From positions 186,001-250,000 of the forward strand of contig NZ_CP061305.1 in NCBI RefSeq assembly GCF_018687755.1: a DNA stretch of 64,000 nt, given 5' to 3'. The first letter of the stretch is position 1; each line of letters starts with the position of its first letter. The DNA is from Polynucleobacter sp. JS-Mosq-20-D10. Its GTDB lineage: Bacteria; Pseudomonadota; Gammaproteobacteria; Burkholderiales; Burkholderiaceae. This document shows positions 34,104 to 43,606 of this stretch, one piece after another. The notes beneath the pieces were generated by a model. That model saw only the letters and a list, made by a program, of their open reading frames with translations, had not been told where the DNA came from and ran no database searches. The translations under genes and the position numbers were made by a program.

Positions 34104-34724
34104 ATGAATAATCGCTCTGAAAACGGCACTACAGTAGGCTTTGAAGAACACAGCCGGGCTGAAAGTTGGGATAGTAACGATCGACTCGAATCCGTGTCAT
34201 CCGCTGCCAATATCTATGCTGAGGGCGGTTTATCTCGTTTACAAACCTATGCAGCAAATCAAGTTTCGGGGAAAAAAGTGACAGCTTCTTGGCGTGCCGC
34301 ATTGGCCGTTCGCGATGCCGGACCGCCGGCAATGTTGCGCAGTGTGCGCCCTAATATCGTGCAATCTATTCGCGCTTTCCGCACTCCCGACCTTCAGGAG
34401 GCTGCTACTGAGCTTGGCCAGCATTTCATTTACGCTAATTGTGCAAATGCAATGACTAAAGGTGAGGTGCTGGAGGCGATTGCGATTGCTTACACATTTA
34501 CCAAGCAACAAGCGAAGAATTTCGATCCCTTGTTGGATGCTTTGACAACGACTGTTGATAAGTCTGGCCCACAGCCAGGTTTTGTGGTGGTGCTCGAAGG
34601 TTTGCCTTGTACTCAGAAGTTTGACAAAGAGGCTCGCGAAACCCTACTAGATGTATTCCGTGATGCTGTGGACTTTTGGTCTGAGCGCCGCACACCGTAC
34701 CGCGTGTTCTACTCTTTTGCCTGA
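34104..34724 (+). CDS. Barstar family protein
   Basis: A 206-residue protein whose C-terminal half (about 93-206) is barstar-like, with the helix segment KNFDPLLDALTT resembling the barnase-binding helix (its two Asp positions are kept) and VVVLEGLP and RVFYSFA strands. The N-terminal half is uncharacterised, polar then basic (SGKKVTASWRAALAVRDAG). Barstars inhibit barnase-type ribonucleases, but no barnase gene is next to it; such orphan barstar proteins are known in Burkholderiales and their role is unclear. A bidirectional terminator follows at 34768-34794. Confidence 0.8.
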   Translation: MNNRSENGTTVGFEEHSRAESWDSNDRLESVSSAANIYAEGGLSRLQTYAANQVSGKKVTASWRAALAVRDAGPPAMLRSVRPNIVQSIRAFRTPDLQEAATELGQHFIYANCANAMTKGEVLEAIAIAYTFTKQQAKNFDPLLDALTTTVDKSGPQPGFVVVLEGLPCTQKFDKEARETLLDVFRDAVDFWSERRTPYRVFYSFA

Positions 34725-34767
34725 TCACTCTTTTTAACGAGCGAAGCAGTAAGGTAGTAAACCAGCA

Positions 34768-34794
34768 AAAATCGCCTCTATTTGAGGCGATTTT
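34768..34794. terminator. Bidirectional terminator between barstar gene and rsmE
   Basis: AAAATCGCCTC (34768-34778), loop TATTT, GAGGCGATTTT (34784-34794). A and T runs flank both sides, so it can act on both strands. The rsmE stop codon lies within it (34778-34780). Confidence 0.8.
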
Positions 34795-35539
34795 GCATTT
34801 CTGGACCCCAAATGCTGTGAACAGCAGTTATTGCCACAATTCCAGCAGTTTCAGTTCGCAATACTCGATCACCTAGAGAAACTATTTGATAGCCAGCTGC
34901 TTGAGCTTGGGCTTCTTCCTCTGGAGAATGACCACCTTCGGGCCCAATCATCAGAATAATGTCTTGTGGAGGGCTATCAATCAATACTGAATACAAGCTT
35001 TTATCGGTATCTGGGCTTAAAAGTAGTTTAAGTTTAGCTTTGTGAGCCTTCTGTAGATAACTTACAAAAATTTGTACCGGTTCTACGGTGGCTAAAACTG
35101 TGCGATCACATTGTTCGCAGGCGGCTTGAACAATGCCTTGCCAGTGCAAAAGACGCTTTTGTGCACGCTCAACGTCACTAGAGCGCGTTAATTTGATGAC
35201 TGAACGCTCACACTGTAATGGGGCAATGACCTGAGCCCCGGTCTCTATAGCCTTCTCAACTACCCAGTCCATCTTGTCGCCCCCAGCAAGACCTTGCGCC
35301 AGGGTAATGGCATAGGGGCTTTCACGATGAGTATCTTGGCGAATATCGCTCAACTCGGCTTCCCCCGATTTGTTGCTGAGTGAGAGCAGTTTGGCCTGGG
35401 CAACTTGGCCTTTTCCATCAAAGATGGGGAAAAATTCACCGACTTGGATGCGGCGGACGCGCAAGTGATGTGCGAGCTCAGGAGTGAGGGTATTTGGCTT
35501 TTGGTTTTCCCATGGGCCGGGAAGATAAAATTGAGGCAT
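34778..35539 (-). CDS. rsmE: 16S rRNA m3U1498 methyltransferase
   Basis: Methylates U1498 of 16S rRNA using SAM. The 253-residue SPOUT protein has an N-terminal PUA-like part and the knotted C-terminal motifs ALGLAGGDKMDWVVEKATE-like sequence (here ITLAQGLAGGDKMDWVVEKA), LMIGPEGGHSPEEE near 190 and SLGDRVLRTETAGI near 222. It is divergent from tkt with 43 bp between and ends inside a shared terminator. Confidence 0.95.
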   Translation of the reverse strand: MPQFYLPGPWENQKPNTLTPELAHHLRVRRIQVGEFFPIFDGKGQVAQAKLLSLSNKSGEAELSDIRQDTHRESPYAITLAQGLAGGDKMDWVVEKAIETGAQVIAPLQCERSVIKLTRSSDVERAQKRLLHWQGIVQAACEQCDRTVLATVEPVQIFVSYLQKAHKAKLKLLLSPDTDKSLYSVLIDSPPQDIILMIGPEGGHSPEEEAQAQAAGYQIVSLGDRVLRTETAGIVAITAVHSIWGPEMQNRLK

Positions 35540-35582
35540 TACTGAAATATAGCTAATTAATTTTCTCGAGACCCAATTTACG

Positions 35583-37577
35583 ATGTCAAACCTTCAAATT
35601 CGTATGGCAAATGCCATTCGTGCTTTATCCATGGATGCAGTTCAACAAGCCAATTCGGGGCATCCTGGAATGCCAATGGGTATGGCTGATATTGCAGTCG
35701 GTCTGTGGAATGAACATTTACAACACAACCCAACAGATCCGCATTGGATAAATCGCGATCGCTTTGTTTTATCAAATGGTCACGGCTCGATGTTGTTGTA
35801 TTCCTTATTGCATCTCACTGGCTATGACTTACCGATGAGTGAGTTAAAAAATTTCCGTCAGTTACACAGTAAAACTGCTGGACATCCTGAGTATGGAATT
35901 ACTCCCGGAGTAGAAACTACTACGGGTCCTTTAGGTCAGGGTATTTCAAACGCAGTTGGTATGGCGCTGGCAGAAAAATTATTAGCAGAAGAATTTAATC
36001 GTCCAGGTCACGATATTGTTGATCACTACACCTATGTATTTTTAGGTGATGGTTGTTTAATGGAAGGCATCAGTCATGAAGTGTGTTCATTGGCTGGCAC
36101 ACTCAAGTTAAATAAACTCATCGCACTATGGGATGACAACGGCATCTCGATTGATGGTAAAGTAGTTTCTTGGTTTAACGAAGATACGCCAAAGCGTTTT
36201 GAGGCATACGGTTGGAACGTCCTACACGCTGTGGATGGTCATGATGCAGAGGCTGTGTCTAGCGCAATCGCTAAAGCGAAGAAGAGTGATAAACCGACAT
36301 TAATTTGTTGCAAGACTGCGATTGGTCAGGGCTCTCCGAATATGGCGGGTAGTGACAAGGTGCATGGTTCGCCGTTGGGTGCAACTGAAATTGCTGCGAC
36401 CCGTGTTGCATTGAACTGGCCATATGCGCCGTTTGAAATTCCAAATGATATTTACGAAGCTTGGGATTTCAAGAAGCGTGGCCAAGCTGCTGAGCATGAG
36501 TGGAATAAAGAATTCCAAGCCTACAAAAATAAATACCCAGAATTGGCTTCTGAATTGCAACGTCGTATGCAAGGTGATTTATCTCAAGACTTCTCTAAGA
36601 CTTTAGATGCTTATTTAAAAACTTGTGAAACCAAAGCAGAAACGATTGCTACTCGCAAGGCAAGCCAAAATGCGATCGAGGCATTGGCGCCAGCTTTGCC
36701 GGAGTTCATGGGTGGCTCTGCTGACCTAACAGGCTCGAACTTAACCAACTGGTCTTCATGTAAAGCTGTGCGTGGTGACCAATGGGGTAATCACATCAAC
36801 TACGGTGTGCGTGAGTTTGGTATGAGTGCCATCATGAACGGTATCGCTTTGCATGGTGGATATATTCCATTCGGGGGTACCTTCTTAACCTTCTCTGATT
36901 ACAGTCGTAATGCATTGCGCATGGCTGCATTAATGAAATTACGCAGTATCTTTGTCTTTACGCATGACTCTATTGGCTTGGGTGAAGATGGTCCAACCCA
37001 TCAGTCTGTTGAGCATGTGGCGAGCTTGCGTCTGATTCCGAATTTAATGGTTTGGCGTCCTTGTGATACCACTGAGAGTGCGGTTGCATGGGGTGCTGCG
37101 ATTGAACGTAAGCATGGCCCAAGCGCTTTGATCTTCAGTCGTCAAAACTGCCCATTTGTGTCTCGCAATAGCCAGCAAGTAAAAGATATTGCCCGCGGGG
37201 GATATGTTTTACGTGATCCCAAGAAATCAAAGATCAAGGCAGTGATCATTGCTACTGGTTCAGAAATCGCCTTGGCATTGCAAACAGCAGAGCGTTTAGA
37301 GGGTGAGGGTTTTGGTATTCGTGTGGTATCGATTCCATCAACGACAGTATTTGATCAACAAGACGCTGCGTACAAAGCAACAGTTTTACCGGCGGATATT
37401 CCACGCATTGCTGTTGAAGCGGGCGTAAGTGATTTCTGGTGGAAGTATGGTTGTGCAGCAGTGCATGGTGTTGATACCTTCGGAGAATCTGCACCAGCAC
37501 CTGTGCTCTATGAATACTTTGGTTTAACGGTCGATCAGATTGCTAAAACAGTGAAGCAATGTATTGCAAAGAAATAG
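35583..37577 (+). CDS. tkt: Transketolase
   Basis: Moves two-carbon units in the pentose phosphate pathway. The 664 residues contain thiamine diphosphate motifs GPLGQGISNAVGMA and GDGCLMEGISHEV (about residues 118-165), HGSPLG and the second-domain REFGMSAIMNGIALHGG, HDSIGLGEDGPTHQ with catalytic His residues. Followed 56 nt later by the GAPDH gene, a tkt-gap order typical of Burkholderiales carbon metabolism. The ATG lacks a clear Shine-Dalgarno. Confidence 0.97.
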   Translation: MSNLQIRMANAIRALSMDAVQQANSGHPGMPMGMADIAVGLWNEHLQHNPTDPHWINRDRFVLSNGHGSMLLYSLLHLTGYDLPMSELKNFRQLHSKTAGHPEYGITPGVETTTGPLGQGISNAVGMALAEKLLAEEFNRPGHDIVDHYTYVFLGDGCLMEGISHEVCSLAGTLKLNKLIALWDDNGISIDGKVVSWFNEDTPKRFEAYGWNVLHAVDGHDAEAVSSAIAKAKKSDKPTLICCKTAIGQGSPNMAGSDKVHGSPLGATEIAATRVALNWPYAPFEIPNDIYEAWDFKKRGQAAEHEWNKEFQAYKNKYPELASELQRRMQGDLSQDFSKTLDAYLKTCETKAETIATRKASQNAIEALAPALPEFMGGSADLTGSNLTNWSSCKAVRGDQWGNHINYGVREFGMSAIMNGIALHGGYIPFGGTFLTFSDYSRNALRMAALMKLRSIFVFTHDSIGLGEDGPTHQSVEHVASLRLIPNLMVWRPCDTTESAVAWGAAIERKHGPSALIFSRQNCPFVSRNSQQVKDIARGGYVLRDPKKSKIKAVIIATGSEIALALQTAERLEGEGFGIRVVSIPSTTVFDQQDAAYKATVLPADIPRIAVEAGVSDFWWKYGCAAVHGVDTFGESAPAPVLYEYFGLTVDQIAKTVKQCIAKK

Positions 37578-37633
37578 AAAAGATCAGAAACAAAGTATTT
37601 ATTTAAGAATTCAAAATTAGCAAGGGAAATGGA

Positions 37634-38662
37634 ATGACAATTCGTGTCGCAATTAACGGTTATGGTCGTATTGGTCGTATGGTCTTACGTGCTTTGTATG
37701 AAGACCAGGTCAATGGCAAGCCTAGACGTGATATCAAAATCGTTGCAATTAATGCGATGGGTGATATCGACATCAATGCGCACCTGACGCAATATGATTC
37801 TGCGCATGGCCGTTTTCCTGCTGAAGTAAAAGTAGATGGTGATTGCATGGTGGTCAATGGCGATCGCATCAAGATGTTCTCTACTCGCAATCCTTTGGAA
37901 ACTCCTTGGGGTGAGTTGGGTGTTGATTTAGTGCTTGAGTGCTCAGGCAAATTCACTTCCAAAGAAAAAGCCATGGTGCATATTTCTCAGGGTGCAAAAA
38001 AGGTATTGATCTCTGCTCCAGGTGAAAAAGATGTAGATGCCACCATTGTTTACGGTGTTAATCAGCAGGTTCTGAAGTCAAGCGATGTCGTGGTCTCTAA
38101 TGCGAGCTGTACGACTAACTGCTTAGCGCCTTTGGTTAAGCCATTGTTAGAAAAGATTGGTATCGAATCTGGTTTGATGACCACGATTCATGCGTTTACT
38201 AATGACCAGGTTCTAACTGATGTGTATCACAAGGATATGCGCCGTGCGCGTTCTGCAGTGACCAGCATGATTCCAACCAAGACGGGTGCTGCAAAAGCAG
38301 TTGGCTTAGTATTGCCAGCTTTAGCAGGGCGCTTTGACGGTTTTGCAATGCGTGTGCCCGTGATTAACGTTTCTGTTGTGGATTTAACCTTTGCTGCCAG
38401 TCGTGCTACAAGCGTAGATGAAGTCAATTCCATCCTCAAAATAGCCAGTGAAGGTGAGTTGAAGGGTATTTTGGGTTTCAATACCTTGCCCTTGGTATCC
38501 ATCGACTTCAATCACGACCCACGTCCCAGTATTTACGATGCTTCCCAGACTCGCGTCTCAGCAGATGGTAAGTTGGTAAAAGTATTGGCTTGGTATGACA
38601 ACGAGTGGGGTTATTCAGTCCAAATGCTCAATGCTGCCGAAGCGTTGATGGCTGTAAAATAA
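37634..38662 (+). CDS. gap: Glyceraldehyde-3-phosphate dehydrogenase
   Basis: Oxidises glyceraldehyde 3-phosphate to 1,3-bisphosphoglycerate in glycolysis, reversible in gluconeogenesis. The 342 residues show the NAD loop NGYGRIGRM, the active-site SNASCTTNCLAPL with Cys, the catalytic His in TIHAFTNDQ and the C-terminal WYDNEWGYS. AAGGG is correctly placed before the ATG. Terminated at 38715-38742. Confidence 0.97.
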   Translation: MTIRVAINGYGRIGRMVLRALYEDQVNGKPRRDIKIVAINAMGDIDINAHLTQYDSAHGRFPAEVKVDGDCMVVNGDRIKMFSTRNPLETPWGELGVDLVLECSGKFTSKEKAMVHISQGAKKVLISAPGEKDVDATIVYGVNQQVLKSSDVVVSNASCTTNCLAPLVKPLLEKIGIESGLMTTIHAFTNDQVLTDVYHKDMRRARSAVTSMIPTKTGAAKAVGLVLPALAGRFDGFAMRVPVINVSVVDLTFAASRATSVDEVNSILKIASEGELKGILGFNTLPLVSIDFNHDPRPSIYDASQTRVSADGKLVKVLAWYDNEWGYSVQMLNAAEALMAVK

Positions 38663-38714
38663 GTAATTGTTCAGGTTTTAAAGCTAAAATCTCTTAAAAT
38701 CTTGTTTTTCATGT

Positions 38715-38742
38715 AAAAAAGACCTTAATTGAGGTCTTTTTT
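38715..38742. terminator. Bidirectional terminator between gap and fur
   Basis: AAAAAAGACCT (38715-38725) and AGGTCTTTTTT (38732-38742) form a stem with flanking A and T runs, suited to stop transcription of gap on plus and fur on minus. Confidence 0.85.
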
Positions 38743-38767
38743 CATTATCTACTCTTATCTTACTAAA

Positions 38768-39220
38768 TTAGGGCTTTGGCTTATTACGGCAATTCTTCTT
38801 TTGGCAGTGGCCGTACATCGCCAAAGAGTGCTCCTGGAGCTTAAAACCGAGGTTTTTAGCAATATCGCGCTGCCTTTTCTCGATAGCTTCATCCACAAAC
38901 TCTTCAACATGTCCACAATCGAGGCAGACCAAATGGTCATGGTGCTGACCCTCATTCAGTTCATAAATAGCCCTGCCATCCCCTTTGCTGGACTCAAAAT
39001 GACTACGGAGCAAGAGACCTGCTTGCTCAAACTGGGTGAGCACCCGATATACCGTGGCTAAGCCAATTTCTTTGTCTTCCTTGGCTAAGGCCATAAAGAC
39101 GTCTTCGGCGCTAAAGTGCGTGCCACCATTTTGATGAAAAAAGTCTAGGATTTTCATGCGTGGACCGGTTGCCTTCAGGCCAATGTCACGTAAATCTGCT
39201 GGAGTCGGATTTTGGTTCAT
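38768..39220 (-). CDS. fur: Ferric uptake regulator
   Basis: A Fe2+-dependent repressor of iron uptake genes. The 150 residues start with a winged helix (GLKATGPRMKILDFF, then IGLATVYRVL as recognition helix) and continue with the metal sites: HHDHLVCLDCGHVEEF near residue 90 carrying the His cluster and CxxC, and a C-terminal HCQKKNC pair of cysteines. Convergent to gap and divergent from bamE, the latter a neighbour order typical of betaproteobacteria. Confidence 0.95.
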   Translation of the reverse strand: MNQNPTPADLRDIGLKATGPRMKILDFFHQNGGTHFSAEDVFMALAKEDKEIGLATVYRVLTQFEQAGLLLRSHFESSKGDGRAIYELNEGQHHDHLVCLDCGHVEEFVDEAIEKRQRDIAKNLGFKLQEHSLAMYGHCQKKNCRNKPKP

Positions 39221-39316
39221 ATTCAGGGTTTGGGAGCTAAAATCAATGTCTTAATGATACGGCCTGCCATGCATAATTGCCTTCAACTTTTTACCCGTCT
39301 ATTGAACTCTATTTTG

Positions 39317-39988
39317 ATGGTTTTTGACCTCGCTCGGACGGGATTAGTCATTGCTGCAGTTAGTGCGGCAATGATTGCTACCGGTTGCACCAGCGCCGTT
39401 GATGATACCCAGCGTGCCTGGATGAATAAAGTCTTTAGACCCTATGTTCCTGATGTGGTGCAGGGCAACTTTATTTCGAGTGAGCAATACGCTAAGTTAC
39501 AAGTTGGTCAGAGTCGTGAGCAAGTACGTCAAATTCTGGGAACGCCTTTACTGGCCAGTTATTTCCATGCTAATCGCTGGGACTACGTTTTTGAATTCAA
39601 GCGCGCTGGCCAACAAATGAGTAAAGAGCGTCGCGTTACGGTATTTTTCGAGGGCGATAAGCTGGTCAAGTTTCAAGGTGATGCATTGCCAACCGATGTC
39701 GAGTTGGTTGCAGAGATTGATAGCTATGCAAAAACCAAGCGCTCATTCTGGGAGGTCATGACTGGATCGAACAAGCCACCAGTAACTCCACCTTTGCAGC
39801 AACCAGAATTGCTGGTTCCCAGCCCAACTAATAATTTACCCGCCGGGGCTACAGTGCCTGCAGCTTCTGCCAGTAGTTCATTTTGGGATTTTTTTAGCTT
39901 TTCAAAAAAATCGCCAGATGCGCAGCCGGTACCTCAACAGTTAGGTCCTGGCCCCCTCAACGTTCCACAGGCTAGTGAAGCAAAGTAA
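39317..39988 (+). CDS. bamE: Outer membrane assembly lipoprotein BamE
   Basis: A lipoprotein subunit of the BAM machine that inserts beta-barrel proteins into the outer membrane. From the ATG at 39317 the product (223 residues) starts with a signal peptide ending in lipobox IATGC. The SmpA/OmlA domain is clear: LQVGQSREQVRQILGTPL and HANRWDYVFEF. The C-terminal 90 residues are Pro/Ser-rich and longer than in E. coli BamE (113 aa). Earlier in-frame ATGs (39269 and others) would give an unusually long signal. It is divergent from fur and followed by dapB, as in many Burkholderiales. Confidence 0.9.
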   Translation: MVFDLARTGLVIAAVSAAMIATGCTSAVDDTQRAWMNKVFRPYVPDVVQGNFISSEQYAKLQVGQSREQVRQILGTPLLASYFHANRWDYVFEFKRAGQQMSKERRVTVFFEGDKLVKFQGDALPTDVELVAEIDSYAKTKRSFWEVMTGSNKPPVTPPLQQPELLVPSPTNNLPAGATVPAASASSSFWDFFSFSKKSPDAQPVPQQLGPGPLNVPQASEAK

Positions 39989-40054
39989 AGATAACTGTAG
40001 TGTTGATGTCGAGTGAAGTTTTGCGACAACCTTGAATAAGAAACGAAGATACAA

Positions 40055-40858
40055 ATGATGAAAATCGCAATTGCTGGTGCAACCGGCCGTATGGGAAAAA
40101 TGTTGATCGAGGCTGTGCTCAATTGCACAGATGCCGAGCTTGTTGGTGCGCTGGAGCATGAGTCTTGCCCTTTGCTGGGTGAAGATGCTGGTGCGTTCTT
40201 AGGTAAAAAAACTGGCGTAGCCATTACATCGGATATTGCAAAGGCTTTGAGTAGTGCTGAATTTTTGATTGACTTCACTCGTCCCGAAGGCACGATGGCT
40301 CACTTAGCCGTGGCGCAAAAGACGGGTAGCAAAATGATTATTGGCACTACCGGTCTGAGCTCAGAACAAATTGACAGCCTGAAGAAAGCTTCCGCTAATC
40401 TCGCTCTCGTTTTTGCTCCGAATATGAGTGTGGGCGTTAACGCGACATTCAAGTTGTTAGAGATTGCCGCCAAAATGTTGAATGAAGGTTACGACATTGA
40501 AATCGTTGAAGCCCATCACCGTCATAAAGTGGATGCTCCATCTGGTACCGCCCTCAGAATGGGCGAGGTGATTGCGGATGCGCTTGGTGAGAAATTAGAC
40601 GATGTCGCGGTATATACACGCGAAGGTCATACCGGTGAGCGCAAAGCAGGCTCTATTGGTTTTGCCACTATTCGTGGTGGAGACATTGTGGGTGATCACA
40701 CTGTTTTATTTGCGGGCGAGGGCGAGCGGATTGAGATTAGTCATAAGTCTTCTAGTCGTCAGTCTTATGCACAAGGTTCTTTGCGCGCTGCACGCTTCTT
40801 GCAAGGTCAGGGTTCCGGTCTTTATGACATGCAAGATGTTCTTGGCCTGCGTAAATGA
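40055..40858 (+). CDS. dapB: 4-hydroxy-tetrahydrodipicolinate reductase
   Basis: NAD(P)H-dependent step in lysine and meso-diaminopimelate synthesis. The 267 residues have the nucleotide loop GATGRMGK at the N-terminus, GTTGLS, the catalytic EAHHRHKVDAPSGTA near residue 150 (His and Lys), and the C-terminal FLQGQGSGLYDMQDVLGL. Two adjacent ATG codons (40055 and 40058) precede the conserved KIAIAGA; either may be used. Follows bamE by 66 nt. Confidence 0.96.
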   Translation: MMKIAIAGATGRMGKMLIEAVLNCTDAELVGALEHESCPLLGEDAGAFLGKKTGVAITSDIAKALSSAEFLIDFTRPEGTMAHLAVAQKTGSKMIIGTTGLSSEQIDSLKKASANLALVFAPNMSVGVNATFKLLEIAAKMLNEGYDIEIVEAHHRHKVDAPSGTALRMGEVIADALGEKLDDVAVYTREGHTGERKAGSIGFATIRGGDIVGDHTVLFAGEGERIEISHKSSSRQSYAQGSLRAARFLQGQGSGLYDMQDVLGLRK

Positions 40859-40898
40859 ATGTTCAGTAAATCAGAATAGAAGAAAAGAGTTGGATTGA

Positions 40899-43571
40899 AT
40901 GAGTAAGGATTACGATCACCGCAGTATTGAAGCTGCAGCACGCGCTGATTGGGATAGTGTGCAAGCCTATAGGGTAGTCGAGAACGCAGTAGATGCCTCC
41001 GGCAAGCCAAGACCAAAATACTACGCCTGCTCTATGTTGCCTTACCCATCCGGTAAGTTGCATATGGGGCATGTTCGTAACTACACCATCAATGATGTGA
41101 TGGCGAGACAGTTGCGCATGCAGGGCTATAACGTACTGATGCCGATGGGCTGGGATGCCTTTGGTATGCCGGCTGAAAATGCAGCGATTCAGAATAAAGT
41201 ACCACCAGCTAAATGGACCTACGACAACATCGCTTATATGAAAAAGCAAATGGCGGCGATGGGTCTGGCAATTGACTGGTCACGTGAGGTTGCTACTTGT
41301 AGCCCCGATTACTATCGCTGGAATCAATGGCTCTTTTTAAAGATGCTTGAAAAGGGTATTGCTTATCGCAAGACTCAAGTCGTGAATTGGGATCCAATCG
41401 ATCAAACCGTATTGGCAAATGAGCAGGTGATTGATGGGCGTGGATGGCGCTCAGGCGCTTTAGTAGAAAAGCGTGAAATCCCAGGCTATTACTTCAATAT
41501 CACCGCCTATGCAGAGCAATTACTTTCTGGTTTAGATGATTTAGGTTGGCCTGAGCGCGTCAAGACCATGCAGCAGAATTGGATTGGCAAAAGTCGTGGC
41601 GTGCGTTTTGCATTCAAGCATGAGATTGCCGATGCGCATGGTAACTTTGTGCAAGATGGCCAGTTGTATGTATTTACTACCCGTGCTGACACCATTATGG
41701 GTGTTACATTCTGTGCCGTTGCAGCAGAGCATCCATTAGCAACATTGGCGTCCGCTAATAATCCTGAGCTAGCTACATTTATCGAAAAATGCAAAACAGG
41801 TAGTGTGATTGAGGCTGATCTAGCTACTCAAGAAAAAGAAGGTATGTTCACCGGCTTGTATGTGACGCATCCACTGACTAATGAGCCTGTGCCAGTTTGG
41901 GTTGGTAATTATGTCTTGATGTCATATGGCGATGGCGCTGTTATGGGTGTGCCCGCACACGATGAGCGCGACTTTGCATTTGCCCTCAAATATGACTTAC
42001 CGATTAAGCAAGTGATTGCTTTGCGTACTCCATCAGATATGTTCAACACCAGCCACTGGCAAGATTGGTATGCCCAGAAGGATGATGTCGTTTGCCTTAA
42101 TAGCGGTAAGTACGATGGACTATCCTATGAAGAGGCAGTTGATGCAGTAGCTCAAGATTTAGAGCAAATGGGTATTGGTGAAATCAAAACTACTTACCGT
42201 TTGCGCGATTGGGGTATCTCTCGTCAGCGTTATTGGGGAACACCAATTCCGATTATTCATTGTGGCGATGGGCACAATCCTGGTTGTGGCGCAGTTCCAG
42301 TGCCTGAAGCGGATTTGCCGGTGGTGTTGCCCGAAGATTGCGTGCCAGATGGTAGCGGTAACCCACTCAATAAGCGTGCCGACTTCCTCAATGTGAAGTG
42401 TCCAAAATGTGGCAAGCCTGCGCGTCGTGAGACTGACACGATGGATACCTTCGTTGACTCGTCTTGGTACTTCATGCGTTACACCGGTCCTGATGCGAAA
42501 ACCATGGTTGATGAACGTAATGAGTACTGGATGCCAATGGATCAATACATTGGCGGTATTGAGCATGCGATTTTGCATTTACTCTATGCGCGCTTTTGGA
42601 CTAAGGTCATGCGTGATCTGAATCTCATTACTTTTGATGAGCCCTTCCAAAACTTGCTGACGCAAGGCATGGTTCTCAATGAGACTTATTACTCTGAAGA
42701 AGCGTCTGGTAAAAAGACTTGGTTAAACCCTTTGGATGTAGAGCTCGAGCTCGATGATAAAGGTCGTCCTCAAAGTGCCAAACTGAAAGGCGATACTTCT
42801 GGCACACCAGTCATTATTGGTGGTGTTGAGAAGATGTCTAAGAGTAAAAACAATGGTGTTGATCCTCAAGCCTTGATTGATCAATACGGCGCGGATACTG
42901 CACGCCTCTTTGTGATGTTTGCTGCTCCTCCTGAGCAGCAGCTTGAGTGGTCTAGTGCTGGTGTAGAAGGTGCCTCACGTTTCTTGCGCCGCATGTGGAT
43001 GTATTCCAGTAGTCAGGCGGATGCAATCCGTGCTGCCGATCCAGTATTACCAAGCGATTTAAATGATGCAGAAAAAGAATTGCGTCGTGAAGTGCATGCC
43101 ATTCTGAAGCAGGCTAATTTTGACTATCAGCGTCGTCAGTACAACACGGTAGTTTCTGCGGCGATGAAGATGCTCAATGTTTTAGAGCCTGTGAAGCTGG
43201 GTGATAAGACTGCGGTACGACCTGCTGTATTGCGTGAGTGTTTAAGCATCTTGATTCGGGTGCTTTACCCAGTAGTGCCTCACTTGACCCATGCTCTCTG
43301 GAATGAGATTGGGTGCGATCAATCATTTGGCGCTCTTTTAGATGCGCCATGGCCTGTAGTAGATGAAGCTGCGTTGATTCAAACTGAGCTGACCATCATG
43401 CTGCAAATTAATGGCAAGTTGCGTGGCGATATACGAGTGCCTGCGGATGCCACTAAAGAGCAGATTGAGGCCTTGGCATTACAAAGCGAGCCTGCTATGA
43501 AAGCATTAAACGGCGCAGCCCCTAAAAAGGTGATTGTGGTGCCAGGTCGCTTAATCAATATTGTTGCTTAG
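40899..43571 (+). CDS. leuS: Leucyl-tRNA synthetase
   Basis: Charges tRNA-Leu. The 890 residues hold the HIGH-type motif PYPSGKLHMGHVRNY near residue 47, a CP1 editing domain insertion (about 225-415, with the TTRADTIMGVTF threonine-rich region and GVPAHDERDF), a zinc-like CPKCGKPARRE segment, and KMSKSKNNGVDP near 648. The anticodon-binding and C-terminal domains complete it. 40 nt after dapB and 35 nt before lptE. Confidence 0.97.
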   Translation: MSKDYDHRSIEAAARADWDSVQAYRVVENAVDASGKPRPKYYACSMLPYPSGKLHMGHVRNYTINDVMARQLRMQGYNVLMPMGWDAFGMPAENAAIQNKVPPAKWTYDNIAYMKKQMAAMGLAIDWSREVATCSPDYYRWNQWLFLKMLEKGIAYRKTQVVNWDPIDQTVLANEQVIDGRGWRSGALVEKREIPGYYFNITAYAEQLLSGLDDLGWPERVKTMQQNWIGKSRGVRFAFKHEIADAHGNFVQDGQLYVFTTRADTIMGVTFCAVAAEHPLATLASANNPELATFIEKCKTGSVIEADLATQEKEGMFTGLYVTHPLTNEPVPVWVGNYVLMSYGDGAVMGVPAHDERDFAFALKYDLPIKQVIALRTPSDMFNTSHWQDWYAQKDDVVCLNSGKYDGLSYEEAVDAVAQDLEQMGIGEIKTTYRLRDWGISRQRYWGTPIPIIHCGDGHNPGCGAVPVPEADLPVVLPEDCVPDGSGNPLNKRADFLNVKCPKCGKPARRETDTMDTFVDSSWYFMRYTGPDAKTMVDERNEYWMPMDQYIGGIEHAILHLLYARFWTKVMRDLNLITFDEPFQNLLTQGMVLNETYYSEEASGKKTWLNPLDVELELDDKGRPQSAKLKGDTSGTPVIIGGVEKMSKSKNNGVDPQALIDQYGADTARLFVMFAAPPEQQLEWSSAGVEGASRFLRRMWMYSSSQADAIRAADPVLPSDLNDAEKELRREVHAILKQANFDYQRRQYNTVVSAAMKMLNVLEPVKLGDKTAVRPAVLRECLSILIRVLYPVVPHLTHALWNEIGCDQSFGALLDAPWPVVDEAALIQTELTIMLQINGKLRGDIRVPADATKEQIEALALQSEPAMKALNGAAPKKVIVVPGRLINIVA

Positions 43572-43606
43572 ATCGTTGCAAATTACTTTTAATGGAAACT
43601 AAATAC

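Noticed and set aside
39221..39316. Fur box between fur and bamE
   Set aside because: Only a fragment like AATGATA is seen and does not approach the 19-bp consensus.
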